Positions 1 to 11,821 of a stretch of DNA of 64,000 bases are shown here, one piece after another. Under the pieces are notes generated by a model. It was not told where the DNA came from and did not search any database. It saw only the letters and a list, made by a program, of their open reading frames with translations. Made by a program: the position numbers and the translations under genes. Source of the stretch: Gigaspora rosea (lineage: Eukaryota; Glomeromycota; Glomeromycetes; Diversisporales; Gigasporaceae). The stretch lies in contig QKWP01000774.1 of the NCBI GenBank assembly GCA_003550325.1, positions 139,148 to 203,147 of the forward strand. The letters are read 5' to 3'. Position 1 is the stretch's first letter, and each line of letters begins with the position of its first letter.

Positions 1-272
1 ACCTCAAGTTCAACATCGAGTCTTCATACTCTTTCAATAATAAAAACAATTATTAACTACACAAATCAAACAGTTATTAGTATCCTCATATACTTTTAAT
101 TGTAGCCTCTTTCGTAATTGCAAATTGCCTTAAATCTTCTTTGTTAAGTTTTCTTAAAAAAGCCATACTGAATTAGATATACCACAGAAACAAAGTTTGA
201 AATTACACAAAGTGTTCACTGTCTAAGATCACTCTAGTTACCTAATATCTTTGGAGAAGTGGATATAGGATA
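1..272. mobile_element. LTR-like repeat, 3' part (copy 1)
   Basis: This stretch matches 54498-54767 almost base for base, with small substitutions and 2 bases of net indel. It shares the run around CCTCTTTCGTAATTGCAAA and stops matching after GGATATAGGATA. At 54.5 kb the same sequence lies just downstream of a TATA box and upstream of the ORFs of a retroelement-like unit, so this copy is probably the end of another LTR of the same family. Its left part is outside the window, so solo LTR, 3' LTR and truncated element cannot be told apart. Confidence 0.65.
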
Positions 273-503
273 TATAAAATTTTTATATGATTTAAAGAAT
301 TTTAAAGACATTTTTACTCATATCTTCTTATTTACTAGTCCGATTTTAATAAAATTTTACTGGTAGATGCACAAGAACCTGCTCTACAACTTTACTTATA
401 TCAAAAAATAATATTTACTTAGTACAAAAAAAACTTTTTATTAGACCTAAAACAGATTTACTAATATAGTATTTATATATTTGTTTATCCCCAATTCCAA
501 ATA
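273..503. other. AT-rich spacer, no gene seen
   Basis: Low-complexity AT-rich sequence between the LTR-like end and the first MITE. No ORF or repeat structure is recognised. Confidence 0.6.
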
Positions 504-784
504 TGGGGGTTGTCTAAAGTGGAGCAGAATCACGTGACATATGACCAATCAAATTATAGAAATTTGATGATCTTTGGTGAAGCAGAAAGCGAAAAACCTG
601 AAACATACAAAAAATGGTAGTTTAAACCTACCTTGGTGGATTAATTAAAAATATCGGGAAGGCAATTTGCTTATATATAATACCTAAAACCTACTTAACT
701 TTAATCCATTATGACCCTAACCCTAAAGTTAATTCCCTAAAATATATATTATCATAAGAATCTACTCCGCTTTAGACATTCCCC
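504..784. mobile_element. MITE family A, copy 1
   Basis: The ends are inverted: GGGGGTTGTCTAAAG on the left and CTTTAGACATTCCCC on the right. The interior holds CACGTGAC and GGGAAGGCAATTT. The same ends and interior blocks (GGGAAGGTAATTT, GACCCTAA) recur at 49040-49334. The flanks repeat CCAAATATGG on both sides, which gives a candidate target-site duplication of 6-10 bp whose exact limits are ambiguous. There is no coding capacity, so it is a non-autonomous DNA element. Confidence 0.7.
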
Positions 785-887
785 AAATATGGTAATAATA
801 TAGCTATAGTGCTGATCTTATCCGGATTGGTAATTAAATTTGAAAAATATATTCTTTATATAAATATATAAAATAGAATTAATATAA

Positions 888-1957
888 GGGAACCGCTATT
901 TACACCATGGTTTTTGCTATTTGCACCTTGGATTTTGTGTAACAGTAGATCATCAATTAACATTTTCTATTTGCACTGTGGTAATATATGTTGCACCAAT
1001 AAAAACTCACTTTTTTTTGTAGATTAACAGTTATTGACGCCGTTAATGTCATGTAATGTTACACAAATCTTCTTTTGGTAGCCTAATCTAATGCGGGCCA
1101 ACCCTAACCCTAAATTTATAATGCGGGCAAACTCTTACCCTAATTTTTTAAGCCTTAACATAATGCGGGCCAGATTTTTGCAATTTTGTGCAACCTTGGG
1201 CTATATTCATGTTGCACCAATAAAAATTCGCCTTTTTTTGTAGATTAATAGTTATTTTGCGCCGTTAATGTCATGTAACATTATACAAGTCTTGTTTTGG
1301 TAATCTATTAGGCCTGCTAACCTAATTTTATAATGCGGGCCAACCCTAACCCTAATTTTATAATTCGGGCCAACTCTTACCCTAATTTTTTAAGGCCTTA
1401 AAAAATTAGGGTAGAGTTGGCCTGAATTATAAAATTAGGATTAGGGTTGGCCCGCATTATAAAATTAGATTAGCAGGCCTACTAGATTACCAAAACAAGA
1501 CTTGTGTAATGTTACACAGCATTAATGGCACAAAATAACTATTAATCTACAAAAAAAGACGAGTTTTTATTGGTGCAACATATATTACCATGGTGCATCA
1601 GTGGCCCAGAAAAATTTGGATATCAAATCGCAAAGTTTGAATATTTGAAAATATTTGGGCTATTTTTCGTCAGAAAAGCACTGTTGACCAATCAAATATT
1701 CCAATTTTTGCGTAACTGGGAAAAGTGAAAAGTTTTATTTCAATTCCGAAACTTCCTGGCAGACACGTACCATAATTCCTAAATCTTCTGACCGGACTTT
1801 ATCTAAAATTTTGGGCCCACAATTTTCTGGGTTCCCAAATACTTCATTGTTTCATTTTTATCACATGTTTTCTAAAAATCGCCAAAAATTTGGAAAAATT
1901 TGGCTAAAACACAAAAATTTGGAAATAGCAAAATCCATGGTGTAAATAGCGGTTCCC
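888..1957. mobile_element. Foldback DNA element with 8-bp TSD
   Basis: Terminal inverted repeats read GGGAACCGCTATTTACACC on the left and GGTGTAAATAGCGGTTCCC on the right. The 8-mer TAATATAA lies immediately outside both ends (880-887 and 1958-1965), which is a target-site duplication seen directly. 8-bp duplications are typical of hAT-like transposition; the assignment to hAT is inference. The interior is itself largely palindromic and contains CCCTAACCCTAA runs. No transposase ORF is present. The right part is repeated after the N at 2339. Confidence 0.8.
1202..1588. repeat. Near-perfect palindrome with about 190-bp arms
   Basis: The two arms meet at TTTTTTAAGGCCTTAAAAAA (centre near 1395/1396) with essentially no loop. 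Left-arm blocks such as TGTTGCACCAATAAAAA and GGGCCAACCCTAACCCTAA have their complements in the right arm. It is the core of the element at 888-1957. A third partial copy of the arm lies at 983-1190. Confidence 0.85.
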
Positions 1958-3427
1958 TAATATAAATATACCCGTAGGATATATTAAATTTTTTGTACCC
2001 ATTAATTTGATCATATGGTATTACTTACAAAATAGTAATGCTAATATTGTTTATATTAGGTTAGGGTTAGGGTAAGAATTATGTTAGGGTTTGGGTTTAG
2101 GCTGTTATATAGTAAAATCACTCAAGAAAATCTTTTTATTAATGCACAAAAGGTGGTTTAGTATACAATTTTTTGCAAAATGAGTGATTTTTGTCAAATC
2201 GAACTAGTTTTGAATTTTTCTAATCGTGTAATATTACACCTAATCTTGAATTTTGGCAGCGATTTATAGGTGTACCTTCAGGTACATCCTATAAAATAAT
2301 AAAAAATTATTTTTATTAATATTGCAGTTTAAAATAATNAGTTATTCGCGCCGTTAATGTCATGTAACATTATACAAGTCTTGTTTTGGTAATCTATTAG
2401 GCCTGCTAACCTAATTTTATAATGCGGGCCAACCCTAACCCTAATTTTATAATTCGGGCCAACTCTTACCCTAATTTTTTAAGGCCTTAAAAAATTAGGG
2501 TAGAGTTGGCCTGAATTATAAAATTAGGATTAGGGTTGGCCCGCATTATAAAATTAGATTAGCAGGCCTACTAGATTACCAAAACAAGACTTGTGTAATG
2601 TTACACAGCATTAATGGCACAAAATAACTATTAATCTACAAAAAAAGACGAGTTTTTATTGGTGCAACATATATTACCATGGTGCATCAGTGGCCCAGAA
2701 AAATTTGGATATCAAATCGCAAAGTTTGAATATTTGAAAATATTTGGGCTATTTTTCGTCAGAAAAGCACTGTTGACCAATCAAATATTCCAATTTTTGC
2801 GTAACTGGGAAAAGTGAAAAGTTTTATTTCAATTCCGAAACTTCCTGGCAGACACGTACCATAATTCCTAAATCTTCTGACCGGACTTTATCTAAAATTT
2901 TGGGCCCACAATTTTCTGGGTTCCCAAATACTTCATTGTTTCATTTTTATCACATGTTTTCTAAAAATCGCCAAAAATTTGGAAAAATTTGGCTAAAACA
3001 CAAAAATTTGGAAATAGCAAAATCCATGGTGTAAATAGCGGTTCCCTAATATAAATATACCCGTAGGATATATTAAATTTTTTGTACCCATTAATTTGAT
3101 CATATGGTATTACTTACAAAATAGTAATGCTAATATTGTTTATATTAGGTTAGGGTTAGGGTAAGAATTATGTTAGGGTTTGGGTTTAGGCTGTTATATA
3201 GTAAAATCACTCAAGAAAATCTTTTTATTAATGCACAAAAGGTGGTTTAGTATACAATTTTTTGCAAAATGAGTGATTTTTGTCAAATCGAACTAGTTTT
3301 GAATTTTTCTAATCGTGTAATATTACACCTAATCTTGAATTTTGGCAGCGATTTATAGGTGTACCTTCAGGTACATCCTATAAAATAATAAAAAATTATT
3401 TTTATTAATATTGCAGTTTAAAATAAT
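1254..3427. repeat. 1.09-kb exact direct duplication around an N
   Basis: Positions about 1254-2338 recur at offset +1089 as about 2343-3427 with no difference that I can see. A single N stands at 2339 between the copies. Copy 1 ends at exactly the base where copy 2 goes on into unique sequence, and the N aligns with a T. Mutated transposon sequence would not normally give an exact tandem copy broken by one N, so an assembly or scaffolding artefact is likely. Copy 2 carries a second right end of the foldback element near 3046. Confidence 0.8.
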
Positions 3428-3939
3428 TAATAAACGATTCTCCAGTCAACTGGTTCAAAAATTTTTTTTTTATATATAAATTTTACTATAAGTGCGAATG
3501 CATAGCGTCTTTATCTAAAACTTTTTTTATACTAAGTTAATCACCTTTTTGGCTTAAGAGACTTTTGTAAAGCTCATTAAAACGCATCTAATGGTGGTTA
3601 GAGTGTCAAAATCAGCTTGGTGAATACCAAGATATCTTTAAAAAACCTTTCTTTTACTATATAAATTTCTTTATAAACAATACTTTTTTTTCAAAGAAAT
3701 TTACATAGTAAAAGAAAGGTTTTTTAAAGATATCTTGGTATTCACCAAGCCAATTTTGACGCTCTAACCACTATTAGATGCGTTTTAATGAGCTTTACAA
3801 AAGTCTCTTAAGCCAAAAAGGTGATTAACTTAGTATAAAAAAAAGTTTTAGATAGAGATGCTATGCATTCGCACTTATAGTAAAATTTATATATAAAAAA
3901 AAAATTTTTGAACCAGTTGACTGGAGAATCGTCTATTAA
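3427..3939. mobile_element. Foldback element bounded by TTAA
   Basis: The arms are about 240 bp each (3431-3665 and 3705-3935) with a short AT loop. The outer ends are TTAA-TAAACGATTCTCCAG and CTGGAGAATCGTCTA-TTAA. TTAA at both borders is the piggyBac-type target signature, so a non-autonomous piggyBac-like element is possible. The arms are nearly identical, which implies a recent palindrome or gene conversion. No ORF of note. Confidence 0.75.
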
Positions 3940-4023
3940 GTTCATAAATATTTAATTATTAGTTTAAATAGAGAACAATTTAGTTGTTCTTGAATTACAG
4001 AAAATTTTTGAATAATATAGTTT

Positions 4024-4190
4024 AGGGGAGTAACAAAAATCAGGTGATTTTTTAGGAGGGGAGGGGGTAAAAAAAAGTGAAATTATATATAATGAACCTG
4101 ACTATTTATATATTAGAGAAGAGGGATGGGGGTAGGTTTCTGATAAAAAATAATCAGATGATTAAAGACACGGCCCTTATTGGTTTATCT
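4024..4190. repeat. Dispersed repeat C, copy 1
   Basis: The run GGGGAGTAACAAAAATCAGG, then a G-rich stretch, AACCTGACTATTTATATATT and a second ATCAG(A/G)TGATTA recur in the same order at 13455-13612. Only G-run lengths and single bases differ. ORFs crossing it are fortuitous. Confidence 0.7.
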
Positions 4191-4900
4191 ATTCCTAGTT
4201 TGGTACAATATAGACTTTGTTATATAAACTTTTATATATATATAATACTATTATATAAATACTAATATTTAAATAAATTTTCAAAGAATTAAACTTCCTA
4301 AATTTACTATAGTAAGGAAGAATAATATATATATAGGGTGAGTTAATAGAAATTATGCAAATTTTTTATAATAAAATTTTTTTAAAACATTGAACAAAAA
4401 TAACTTAACAAAAACTTAGTCAAATTTGTAATTTTTTTAAATTAATTTTATAAACTTATAAAATTAATTTAAAAAAAAATTTATCAAATTTGATTAAGAT
4501 TTTGTTAAATTATTTTGATTTAAAGTTTTAAAAAAATTTACTAAAAAAAATTTGCTTGATTTTTATTGACTCATTCCCATATATTATTTATTTATTTATT
4601 TAAATATTTAACAAATGTGAATAGTTTATTTAAAAACTAAATACAAGCTAAATCAAACCAATAGTATCTCCAATATTATATAAAAGTCTTAAATAGTAAA
4701 TTGTTTTCTAAAAAATATATATAAAGCAAAAGTCTTATTTTTATGAATAACTTAGCTTTCTTTATATACTTTAGTCAAATAAATTATATTTTTTATTATT
4801 TTATTATTAATAATTTTTAAATATATTAATTTTTATTATTTTATTATTAATAATTTTAAATATATTAATTAAAAATAAAAGTTAAAATAACTAAAAGAAT
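4191..4900. other. AT-rich region, no gene seen
   Basis: Very AT-rich sequence with short inverted and direct runs of T and A, including a 50-bp direct repeat of a TTTTTATTATTTTATTATTA-type unit near 4787-4865. No supported gene. Confidence 0.6.
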
Positions 4901-4904
4901 ATAA

Positions 4905-5075
4905 ATGTATAAATGTAAAAGAGAGAATGAAAGTAAAAAAATGAATGTGAAAAAAAAAGATGAGAGTAAAAAAAAAGAAAAAGAAAGAGTGAGTGAAAGA
5001 AAGAAAAAGAGAGAATAAAAAAAAAAGAAAGAGAAAGAAAAGAGAAAAAAAAAGAGAAACTTTTTTTTCTATTTG
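4905..5075. repeat. Purine-only low-complexity tract
   Basis: About 160 bases are almost entirely A and G (GAGAGAAAGAAA-type) on the + strand. The apparent minus-strand F/S/L-rich reading frame is a by-product of this composition. Confidence 0.8.
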
Positions 5076-5235
5076 AGAACATAAAAAATTTTTGAGAACA
5101 TTAAATTAAATAATTATGCTCTCATGAGAACATAAATTTTAAAACAGATTTCCAACTCTGGTTTGAGTCCAAGTCCGGTTCGAAATTTGAACCGGACTTG
5201 AACTTGTCTAAAGTCCAGCCTCAGTTTGGGTCCAT

Positions 5236-5900
5236 TAGAGCCCTAATTCTAACAAGCCCATAATCATTAAAATCTAATTACAGGATCCCAAGATCATTCA
5301 ACTTTTGTGTAATTTTAATAATAATTGTCGCAGCTGATGCTGAAAATGGCTGATGCTGAAATTTGGAATTTCAATTTGAAACTATAAGCTCTGCTAAATC
5401 CACAAATACTCTTTAAATATCAAATTTACTCCCAAAGCTCACCCTAACCCTATAAAACAAAAATGAAAAAATTATCACAAAAAATTTTTAAAATTTCATA
5501 ACAAAGTAGGTCAAAATTCAGCATCAGCTGTTTTTAGCATCAGCTGCAACAATAATTTTTTAGAATCACTAAGTAAATTTCTTTAATATTGAATAACTTT
5601 TGATCCACTAGCCCATTTTGGATAATTTATCAACCAAAATGTTTGTCTTAGTGAGATAATTCTAACAAGCCCAAAAACACTAAATTCTAATCACAGGATT
5701 CCAAGATCAATAAAGATTTTATTGTTTGTCTAACAATACAAATTTTTATTGATTTTGGAATTCTGTAATTAGAATTTAGTGATTTTGAGCTTGTTAGAAT
5801 TGTCTCACTGAGATGAACATTTTGGTAGTTAAATCATTCAAAACAGGCCAGTGGACAAAAGTTATTCAATATTAAAAAAATTTACTTAATGATTCTAAAA
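5236..5900. mobile_element. Foldback element interrupted by a nested MITE
   Basis: The right arm (5735-5900) is the reverse complement of 5556-5725, and its outer end continues into 5300-5319, on the far side of an inserted 224-bp element. Matching blocks include GTTAGAATTGTCTCACTGAG, AAAAGTTATTCAATATTAA and ATTCTAAAAAATTA. The arm carries the GTCTC...GAGA module also seen in other repeats of this window. Family resemblance to 11822-12275 is clear (CCAAAATGTT...GAGAC, CAGGATCCCAAGAT). Confidence 0.7.
5327..5550. mobile_element. Nested MITE with CAGCTGATGCTGAA ends
   Basis: The ends GTCGCAGCTGATGCTGAAAA and TTTTTAGCATCAGCTGCAAC are inverted. Each end carries the motif CAGCTGATGCT twice. The 7-mer AATAATT flanks both sides (5320-5326 and 5551-5557). 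Removing 5327-5550 with one copy of that 7-mer restores the pairing between the two arms of the host foldback element, which confirms the insertion. Confidence 0.8.
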
Positions 5901-6329
5901 AATTACTATTAAAATTACACAAAAGAGACAAATATTTTGGTAGTTAAATCATCTAAATTGGCTTAGTAGAACAATAGTTATTAATAATTTTATAATTTTA
6001 TACTTTTGGCCAGAATTATAAAAATTTGACCAGAATTATAGTTATAGCCTGATATTTACAGGACCCTACCCACCCACCAAAAAATTACGTAATTTCTGGA
6101 AGCCCCTACCAAATTACTTTACTAGTTTATAGAACAGAAAGTACTTTTTTGCTTTTTTATGATATTGAGTTTGTCCAATTTTTCTTTGTAGCTATTAAAC
6201 TATTTTTGTAACTACAAAACTTTATACCAGTATGTGGAACATATTGTATAACATATTGTGTCAATCATCCAATCAAGTAAAGCCTTCTATATTTACATTC
6301 CCAACTTAATAGCATATAGTTATAGTTTT

Positions 6330-6720
6330 ATAATAAACTAGTACAACTATCTGTATCTTCATATACATTTAGCTATTTACACTGGTCGAAATTAAAACAT
6401 TCAGTAATAAATTAGCAATAATTCAGCAACAATTCAGTAAACATTCAGCAACCATTCAGGTACGATTCCTGTTACTCAGCTACCACTCAGTAGAAATTTA
6501 GTAATATATTACTGAATTTTTACTGAATGGTAGCTAAGTAGCAACTAAGTGGCAGGAATCGGTACCTGAATGGTTGCTGAATGTTTACTGAATTGTTACT
6601 GAATTATTGCTGATTTATTACTGAATGTTTTAATTTCGACCAGTGTTAGCCTCTTTCGTAAAAACAAATTACATAAAATCTCTTATTAAACCTTTACTTA
6701 TATAGGGTGTCACAAAAATT
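6330..6720. mobile_element. Diverged LTR-like fragment (copy 2), split by a MITE
   Basis: CTTCATATACATTT before the MITE and TAGCCTCTTTCGTAA...CAAATTACATAAAATCT after it follow the same order as the LTR-like sequences at 80-140 and 54575-54640. The similarity is moderate and the rest of the LTR is not recognisable, so this is an older relic. Confidence 0.5.
6380..6645. mobile_element. Palindromic MITE with CACTGGTCGAAATT ends
   Basis: The left end CACTGGTCGAAATTAAAACA and right end TGTTTTAATTTCGACCAGTG are complementary. The arms pair for almost the whole 266 bp and consist of an iterated ATTCAGYAA unit (about 11-12 bp spacing). Flanks are TTA on both sides, compatible with a short TSD. It interrupts the LTR-like relic at 6330-6720. 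Confidence 0.8.
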
Positions 6721-6941
6721 CTGAGTCGGGATATGTCAGTGTACATCAGAATCATGGTCAGCTGGATCGGATTTAATCAATTTTGCCCAAGATAAAAAAT
6801 TTTACTAATGAAATCATATCAATTCATTAAGTAAAAAATGCCCAGCTAATAATTTTGCTATAGAAGTTGCTAACAACTAGGGCAAAACGTTGACCTAGAT
6901 CCGATGCATACGATCCAGAAATTTTGGTGACTCCTGTAAAA
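6703..6941. mobile_element. MITE family B, copy 1
   Basis: The inverted ends are GGGTGTCACAAAAATTCTG and CAGAAATTTTGGTGACTCCT. Internal blocks GTACATCAGAATCATGGTCA and GATCCGATGCAT recur in reverse orientation at 41648-41970. No coding capacity. Confidence 0.7.
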
Positions 6942-9350
6942 TTCATAAACTCTAGACTAACACATATTGAAGATGAAGTATTTAATTATTATATTACTAG
7001 GGATAGGTTTGGTCGTTCATTTTTGGTCAACTATTTTATGATTGATCGAACCTATCTTTAATTATTAATGACCTCGTTCATCTGAATTTATTTAAAGAAA
7101 TAATTTGAGTATAACAGTAGCTATATTTCTGATTTTCATGATTTTTGATGTCTTTTTTAAAAATTTAAATAATATTTTCTCCATAATACCAGGTAACTCG
7201 CCAAATTTTTTTTATTTTAACTTTACAAACTTCTAAAAATAAAATTATTAAGTTTGAACACATAGTTATTGAGAAACATTTCTTCACTAGAAGATTTAAA
7301 AATATCAAATTTAAAAGGATCATAACATAATACAACCAATTAGAGTAATTGTTTTGAAAATTTCAATTGTATTACGTTACATCTGAATTTGGAATTTTAA
7401 TCGAACAAACATCTCCATTAATCATAGAAGTTTATTGTTTTGGATATAAGATATCTTGACTGTTATAGGTATCATGCTGTGTATTAATGAATTTTTCAAG
7501 CCCCAAAAGCTTGATAATATGATTTTATCATATTTAAAATCATGAACTTTAACGAAGAAAAATATGATATATGTTTTTTTATTCTTAGTAGTCAACTCTT
7601 TAAATTTACCTTTGTGTGATACACAGTTCAACGTTCAAGTCAAATAGTGGAAGGTTCATGCTACTTACACAGTTCAAAAAGCTTGTGGCATCCATCACGA
7701 AGTTATTTTTATGTAGATTTATATATTTAAAAATTATATGTAAGTCTACAAACCCAATGTAGACTTACATAGCATAATTTATATATAAATATAATTTTTA
7801 AATAATATTTATTTAACAGTTATACAACAAAAATTTAAAATATAAAAATATGTTAAGTAGCCAAATAAGTAAAATGTAGAATAAAATAAAAGTTATAATA
7901 AAGGTTAGGGTTAAAATTAGAGTTGGTGTTAGAAGTAACATTGCGAGAGGAGCATTTTTAATTAAAAATACAACAGGATTACCCTAGTAAAATTTTGAGA
8001 TATTGACTATTTCTTTTCTTAAAATTTATATAAAAATTTATTTATATTTTATAATATATAAAGGTTACATAATTATATACTAATATATAATGTTTATATA
8101 AAATTTTTATCTAAATTTTACGTTATATAAGATTATATAAAATTTTTATTTAAATTTTACGATATATAAAAGTTATATAGCTATAATATATAAAATTTAT
8201 TAATATATAAAATTTATATAAAAAATTTATTTAAATATTTATAGCATATAAAAGTTGCTTAATTATTATACATAAAATTTATAAATATATAATATTTACA
8301 TAAGCCTTTTTTATAAATTTATTTTTATATATATTCAAATAAATTTTACATAAATTCTATATTAAATAACATATAAAAATTAACATATATAATTTTTATA
8401 TAGTATTCTATATAATATATATGTAAAGTTGAAGATCTATGTAGATTTTATAAAAAATGTACTTGCTGATGTCATTGTAAGATGGTCATTTTTAGATTGA
8501 ATATTGAAACATTTGACAATGGAGTTCATTTCAGGTACACTTAGGCAATTTTAATGGAGTTTTTAAATAAGGTCTACTGATCCTATCCCTTACTTTGTAG
8601 AGGTTCACAGGCAAATTTGCCTATATAATTACTATAAATATACCTCTGATCTAGATTTTAATCATTTAAGATATTTAAATAAAATTTGGTATTATAATAT
8701 TTAAGAACAAGGATTATATTTTTGAATTATTTAAACTTATATTATAAGATAAAAAGTTTATGTTTGCTTATAAGCTAAAAATATTAAATTTTAAAGAAAT
8801 TTTTTAACCAAAAAAATATTTTACAATATCTTGGCGAATTCTTTAAATATTGGTTTTAAAAATATAGTTTCTTATACAACTTTGTAGTTTATATAAAGGA
8901 TGACAACTTTCATTATTTGACTTTAAATAATTTACTTGTAAAAATTAGGACTTGTATTAGAGTAAAAAATTTTTTTATAGATGGGAACATATAAAATTTG
9001 AGAAAACCTAAAGAAAAAATTCTATAGTAAAAGTTCCAAAACAAAAACTTTAAACTTTTATTACACCAAAGTTTTTTAATAATTTTAAAAAAATTTTATA
9101 ATAAAGTTGATAAAACAGAACTAATATTATATTTTTTACTTAGAAAGTATATAGCTAAAATTAATATTTAAGGTTTTATTTAAAAAATTTAAAATTTTAA
9201 AATTTTCGCTGGCAAATATGCCTGCATAACAAATTAAGAGATAGAAGAATAAATTATGAACTTCCTTATTTTTTAAAAAATTTTTTGTTTGACTATGAAA
9301 ATATTACTGCTTAATGACAAATCATTAACCAATGTTTTTATTATATTTTA
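6942..9350. other. AT-rich intergenic DNA, no gene seen
   Basis: About 2.4 kb of AT-rich sequence. It contains a perfect small hairpin at 7737-7771 (TATGTAAGTCTACA with a 7-nt loop and its complement). At 8030-8420 there is a degenerate TATAAAATTT(A/T)TATA-type tandem region. Short ORFs such as 7422-7631 on the minus strand have no coding character that I recognise. Confidence 0.55.
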
Positions 9351-9562
9351 AGAAAAAGCATATCAGCGGATTGGCATAATTGGGTACGTCGACCAATCAT
9401 GATCGAAGATAATCAAAAAAATTTTGCACGAAAATTTATTATAGAGTGAATTTTCAAAAAAACGGCCTTTTTAACCAGCTTTGCATTTATAATTAAGTAC
9501 GTGAACATTATGAAATTCATATATTTAATTATAAGCCAAAAGTAGATTAAAAAGACCATTTT

Positions 9563-9856
9563 TTAAAAATTAGCATCTAAATTTATTCTTGATAGTTGCC
9601 AACCTATCTTACAATGCCCAACCCATCCTAAAACATCTGAGTATTTCAACAAATGGTAAAAGTACTTCTTTCTACAGCTTAACATAGCTCTTTTCTTGAA
9701 TTTTTTTGGTTTTTTAACTTGTCTAGACGTCAAAGAAGCTCCTTTGTTAGTTGTAACAAGTGCTTTATTTATTAGTTTTTCAACATCACTTAGAAGCAAA
9801 TTTTCATATAACAGTTTATTGAAAAAGGCCCAATTATGCCGATTCGCTAATAACAT
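9563..9856 (-). pseudogene. Fragment of a repeated coding element, unknown function
   Basis: A minus-strand ORF of 97 codons that I cannot identify. Its C-terminal half (around MLSCRKKYFYHLLKYSDVLG, then GWQLSRI) is conserved at the protein level in a second copy at 34738-35145. There it reads MLSCKKRYFYHLLTYSGVL with stop codons. The underlying DNA similarity runs from about 9355 to 9760. Conservation of amino acids between two diverged copies suggests that the ancestor was a protein, probably of a mobile or amplified family. The 5' part lies in a 70-bp tandem duplication, so the present start codon is probably not the original one. Confidence 0.4.
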
Positions 9857-9922
9857 GACTTAGAAGCAAATTTTCATATAATAGTTTATTGAAAAAGGCC
9901 CAATTATGCTAATTCGCTGATA
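9783..9922. repeat. 70-bp tandem duplication
   Basis: Two copies with period 70 start with CTTAGAAGCAAATTTTCATA and end with GGCCCAATTATGC. They differ at only a few positions, so the duplication is young. Confidence 0.85.
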
Positions 9923-10515
9923 TGGGACGATGATGAACTGATAAGAAACAACCAAAATTAATCAGAAGCACATAAGTTGAATTATTTTAGATATGACAGA
10001 TTGACAACTTGTCAAATGCGCAACAAGGATAATTTAGTAATATGAATATTTTAAAGTTTAAACATTAAGATAATACAAGTTTTATTAATTTTTGAAAAGG
10101 TGTCTTTTTAAACTTTTGTCACCCTAAAGGAGGAAAAGGTTTGAGATAATGATTTATGTTCTTTTACAACCAAAATCCTTGAATTATATAATTGCTCTAT
10201 AGCAAGAAATCGTGCATTTTACATTAAAAATATATGTCTGCTTTATTATCATAGCTATTAGTATTACATCCTTTTTCTTTCATTTTAGCACAAGCTTTTT
10301 ACATGAATCACTTCTCAGATGCTTATTTTGCTTGACAAGGTTTAAATAAATGATAATCGTTTCCAGTTACTATGCAGCACATAAATAAGATTCTCTTTTA
10401 CAGATTACGATACAAAATCAAAGACACAATTACAATCCACTAATAAGTAAATAAATTACCTCTTCTATTACTCAAGAAAACTTTATTTTCCACTCTCTTA
10501 ATCACAAATTCATTG

Positions 10516-11452
10516 GTGTTATTGAGGAATTTCCCTTTTCAGCAATCTATATAAACAATTTCTTGTTTCAATCCTTATGCTATTTGTATGAATTAGGAAT
10601 CGATTGTATAACATTTTCTATCTAAATGATAACTCGCCACTCGAGAAAATGTTAGCATATGTGCCAGAAATAGAAATATCTGTAATAAATCTCTTATATA
10701 CTAAAAAGAGTATAACATGGATTTATTAATCACAACATTAAAAGATTTCCTGTACCATTTCAATCTGTACGTACATATCTAGCATTAGTTATTTATTATA
10801 ATACAGAAACTTACTATAATAGATAATAATAGTACTAATAATTGATTAACTAAATAGGAATTCTAATAACACAATATTATTGGGCAAGTAAATTCTTTTG
10901 TGTTATTGAGAAATTTCCCTTTTCAACAATTCATATAAGCAATTCCTTGCTTCAAATAGTCTTCAAATCCTCACGCTGTTTGTATGAATCAGGAATCAAT
11001 TATATAAACATTTTCTATCTAAACGACAACTCGCCACTCAAGAAAATGTTTCACATGTGTGCCAGAAATAGAAATATCCAAAATAAATCTTTTATATACT
11101 AAAAAGGGTATAATTTGGATTTGTTAATTACAACGTTAAAAGATTTCCTGTACCATTTCAATCTGTACGTATGTATCTAGTGTTATTTACTTATTATAAT
11201 ACATATAATAGTAATAATAGTACTAATAGGCCCTTGAAATATATAGAGAGGTGTAAGGTTTTAGTTTGCTTATTTTTGGTCTTTTTTGTGCAGACTATTT
11301 CCTTTTATAGTAATTAGTTTGCTTATTTTTGTCTTTTTTCTGCAGATCTTTTTATATTTAGTAATTTTTATAAAACTTAACCTTTTTGTAGATATTTCGA
11401 GGTCCTGTACTAATAATCGATTAACTTAATAGGAATTCTAAATAACACAATA
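10516..11452. repeat. About 0.36-kb direct duplication, second copy with an insertion
   Basis: Copy 1 (10516-10880) and copy 2 (10900-11452) share long blocks such as AAAAGATTTCCTGTACCATT and ACTCGCCACTC. They are roughly 85% alike by eye. Copy 2 is longer because it carries the 179-bp element at 11229-11407, so copy 1 is an empty-site control. No coding frame is conserved between the copies. Confidence 0.8.
11229..11407. mobile_element. Short hAT-like MITE inside copy 2 of the duplication
   Basis: The left end GGCCCTTGAAATATATAG and right end ATATTTCGAGGTCCTG are inverted relative to each other. TACTAATA lies on both sides (11221-11228 and 11408-11415), while the empty copy has a single AGTACTAATAATTG. 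The right terminus (CAGGACCTCGAAAT when reversed) begins with CAGG as in many hAT ends. The left terminus lacks the first CA, so the precise border is uncertain by two bases. Confidence 0.8.
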
Positions 11453-11459
11453 GTATATT

Positions 11460-11821
11460 TTGAATGACTTCATTCAGTATGCCGATATATTTTGTAAATT
11501 TAGTCATATTTTCAGCTATTCCAAAGCCTAATAAAATGATAGTAAAAATTGGGATAGATCTTAATAAACTGTGTTACAATTTTATTGGACATATGTCCAA
11601 TTTCAATTAAAATAATTGGGAATTTTTAATTTTTCTTAGTAGACAAAATTAGCGGCAAGCATCAAAATTTGCTAAGGTTTGTTATTTCAGAGAAAGCTTT
11701 TCAAATAGAGAAGTTTTTTTTAAAAAACACTTTGTTTTCTGGGCATTGCAATAACACTGCATTTGACGAAATGACACAGCAGCACCAAAAAGATAGCAGA
11801 TATGTTATGTTTCTAATTATA
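11460..11821. other. No gene seen
   Basis: AT-rich unique sequence without a supported ORF or repeat. Confidence 0.5.

Noticed and set aside
700..2110. CCCTAACCCTAA runs as telomere or internal telomeric repeats
   Set aside because: Only two to three units at a time, lying inside palindromic elements and at many unrelated places; no terminal array.
4891..5082. 63-codon F/S-rich ORF
   Set aside because: Produced by the purine-only tract on the opposite strand.
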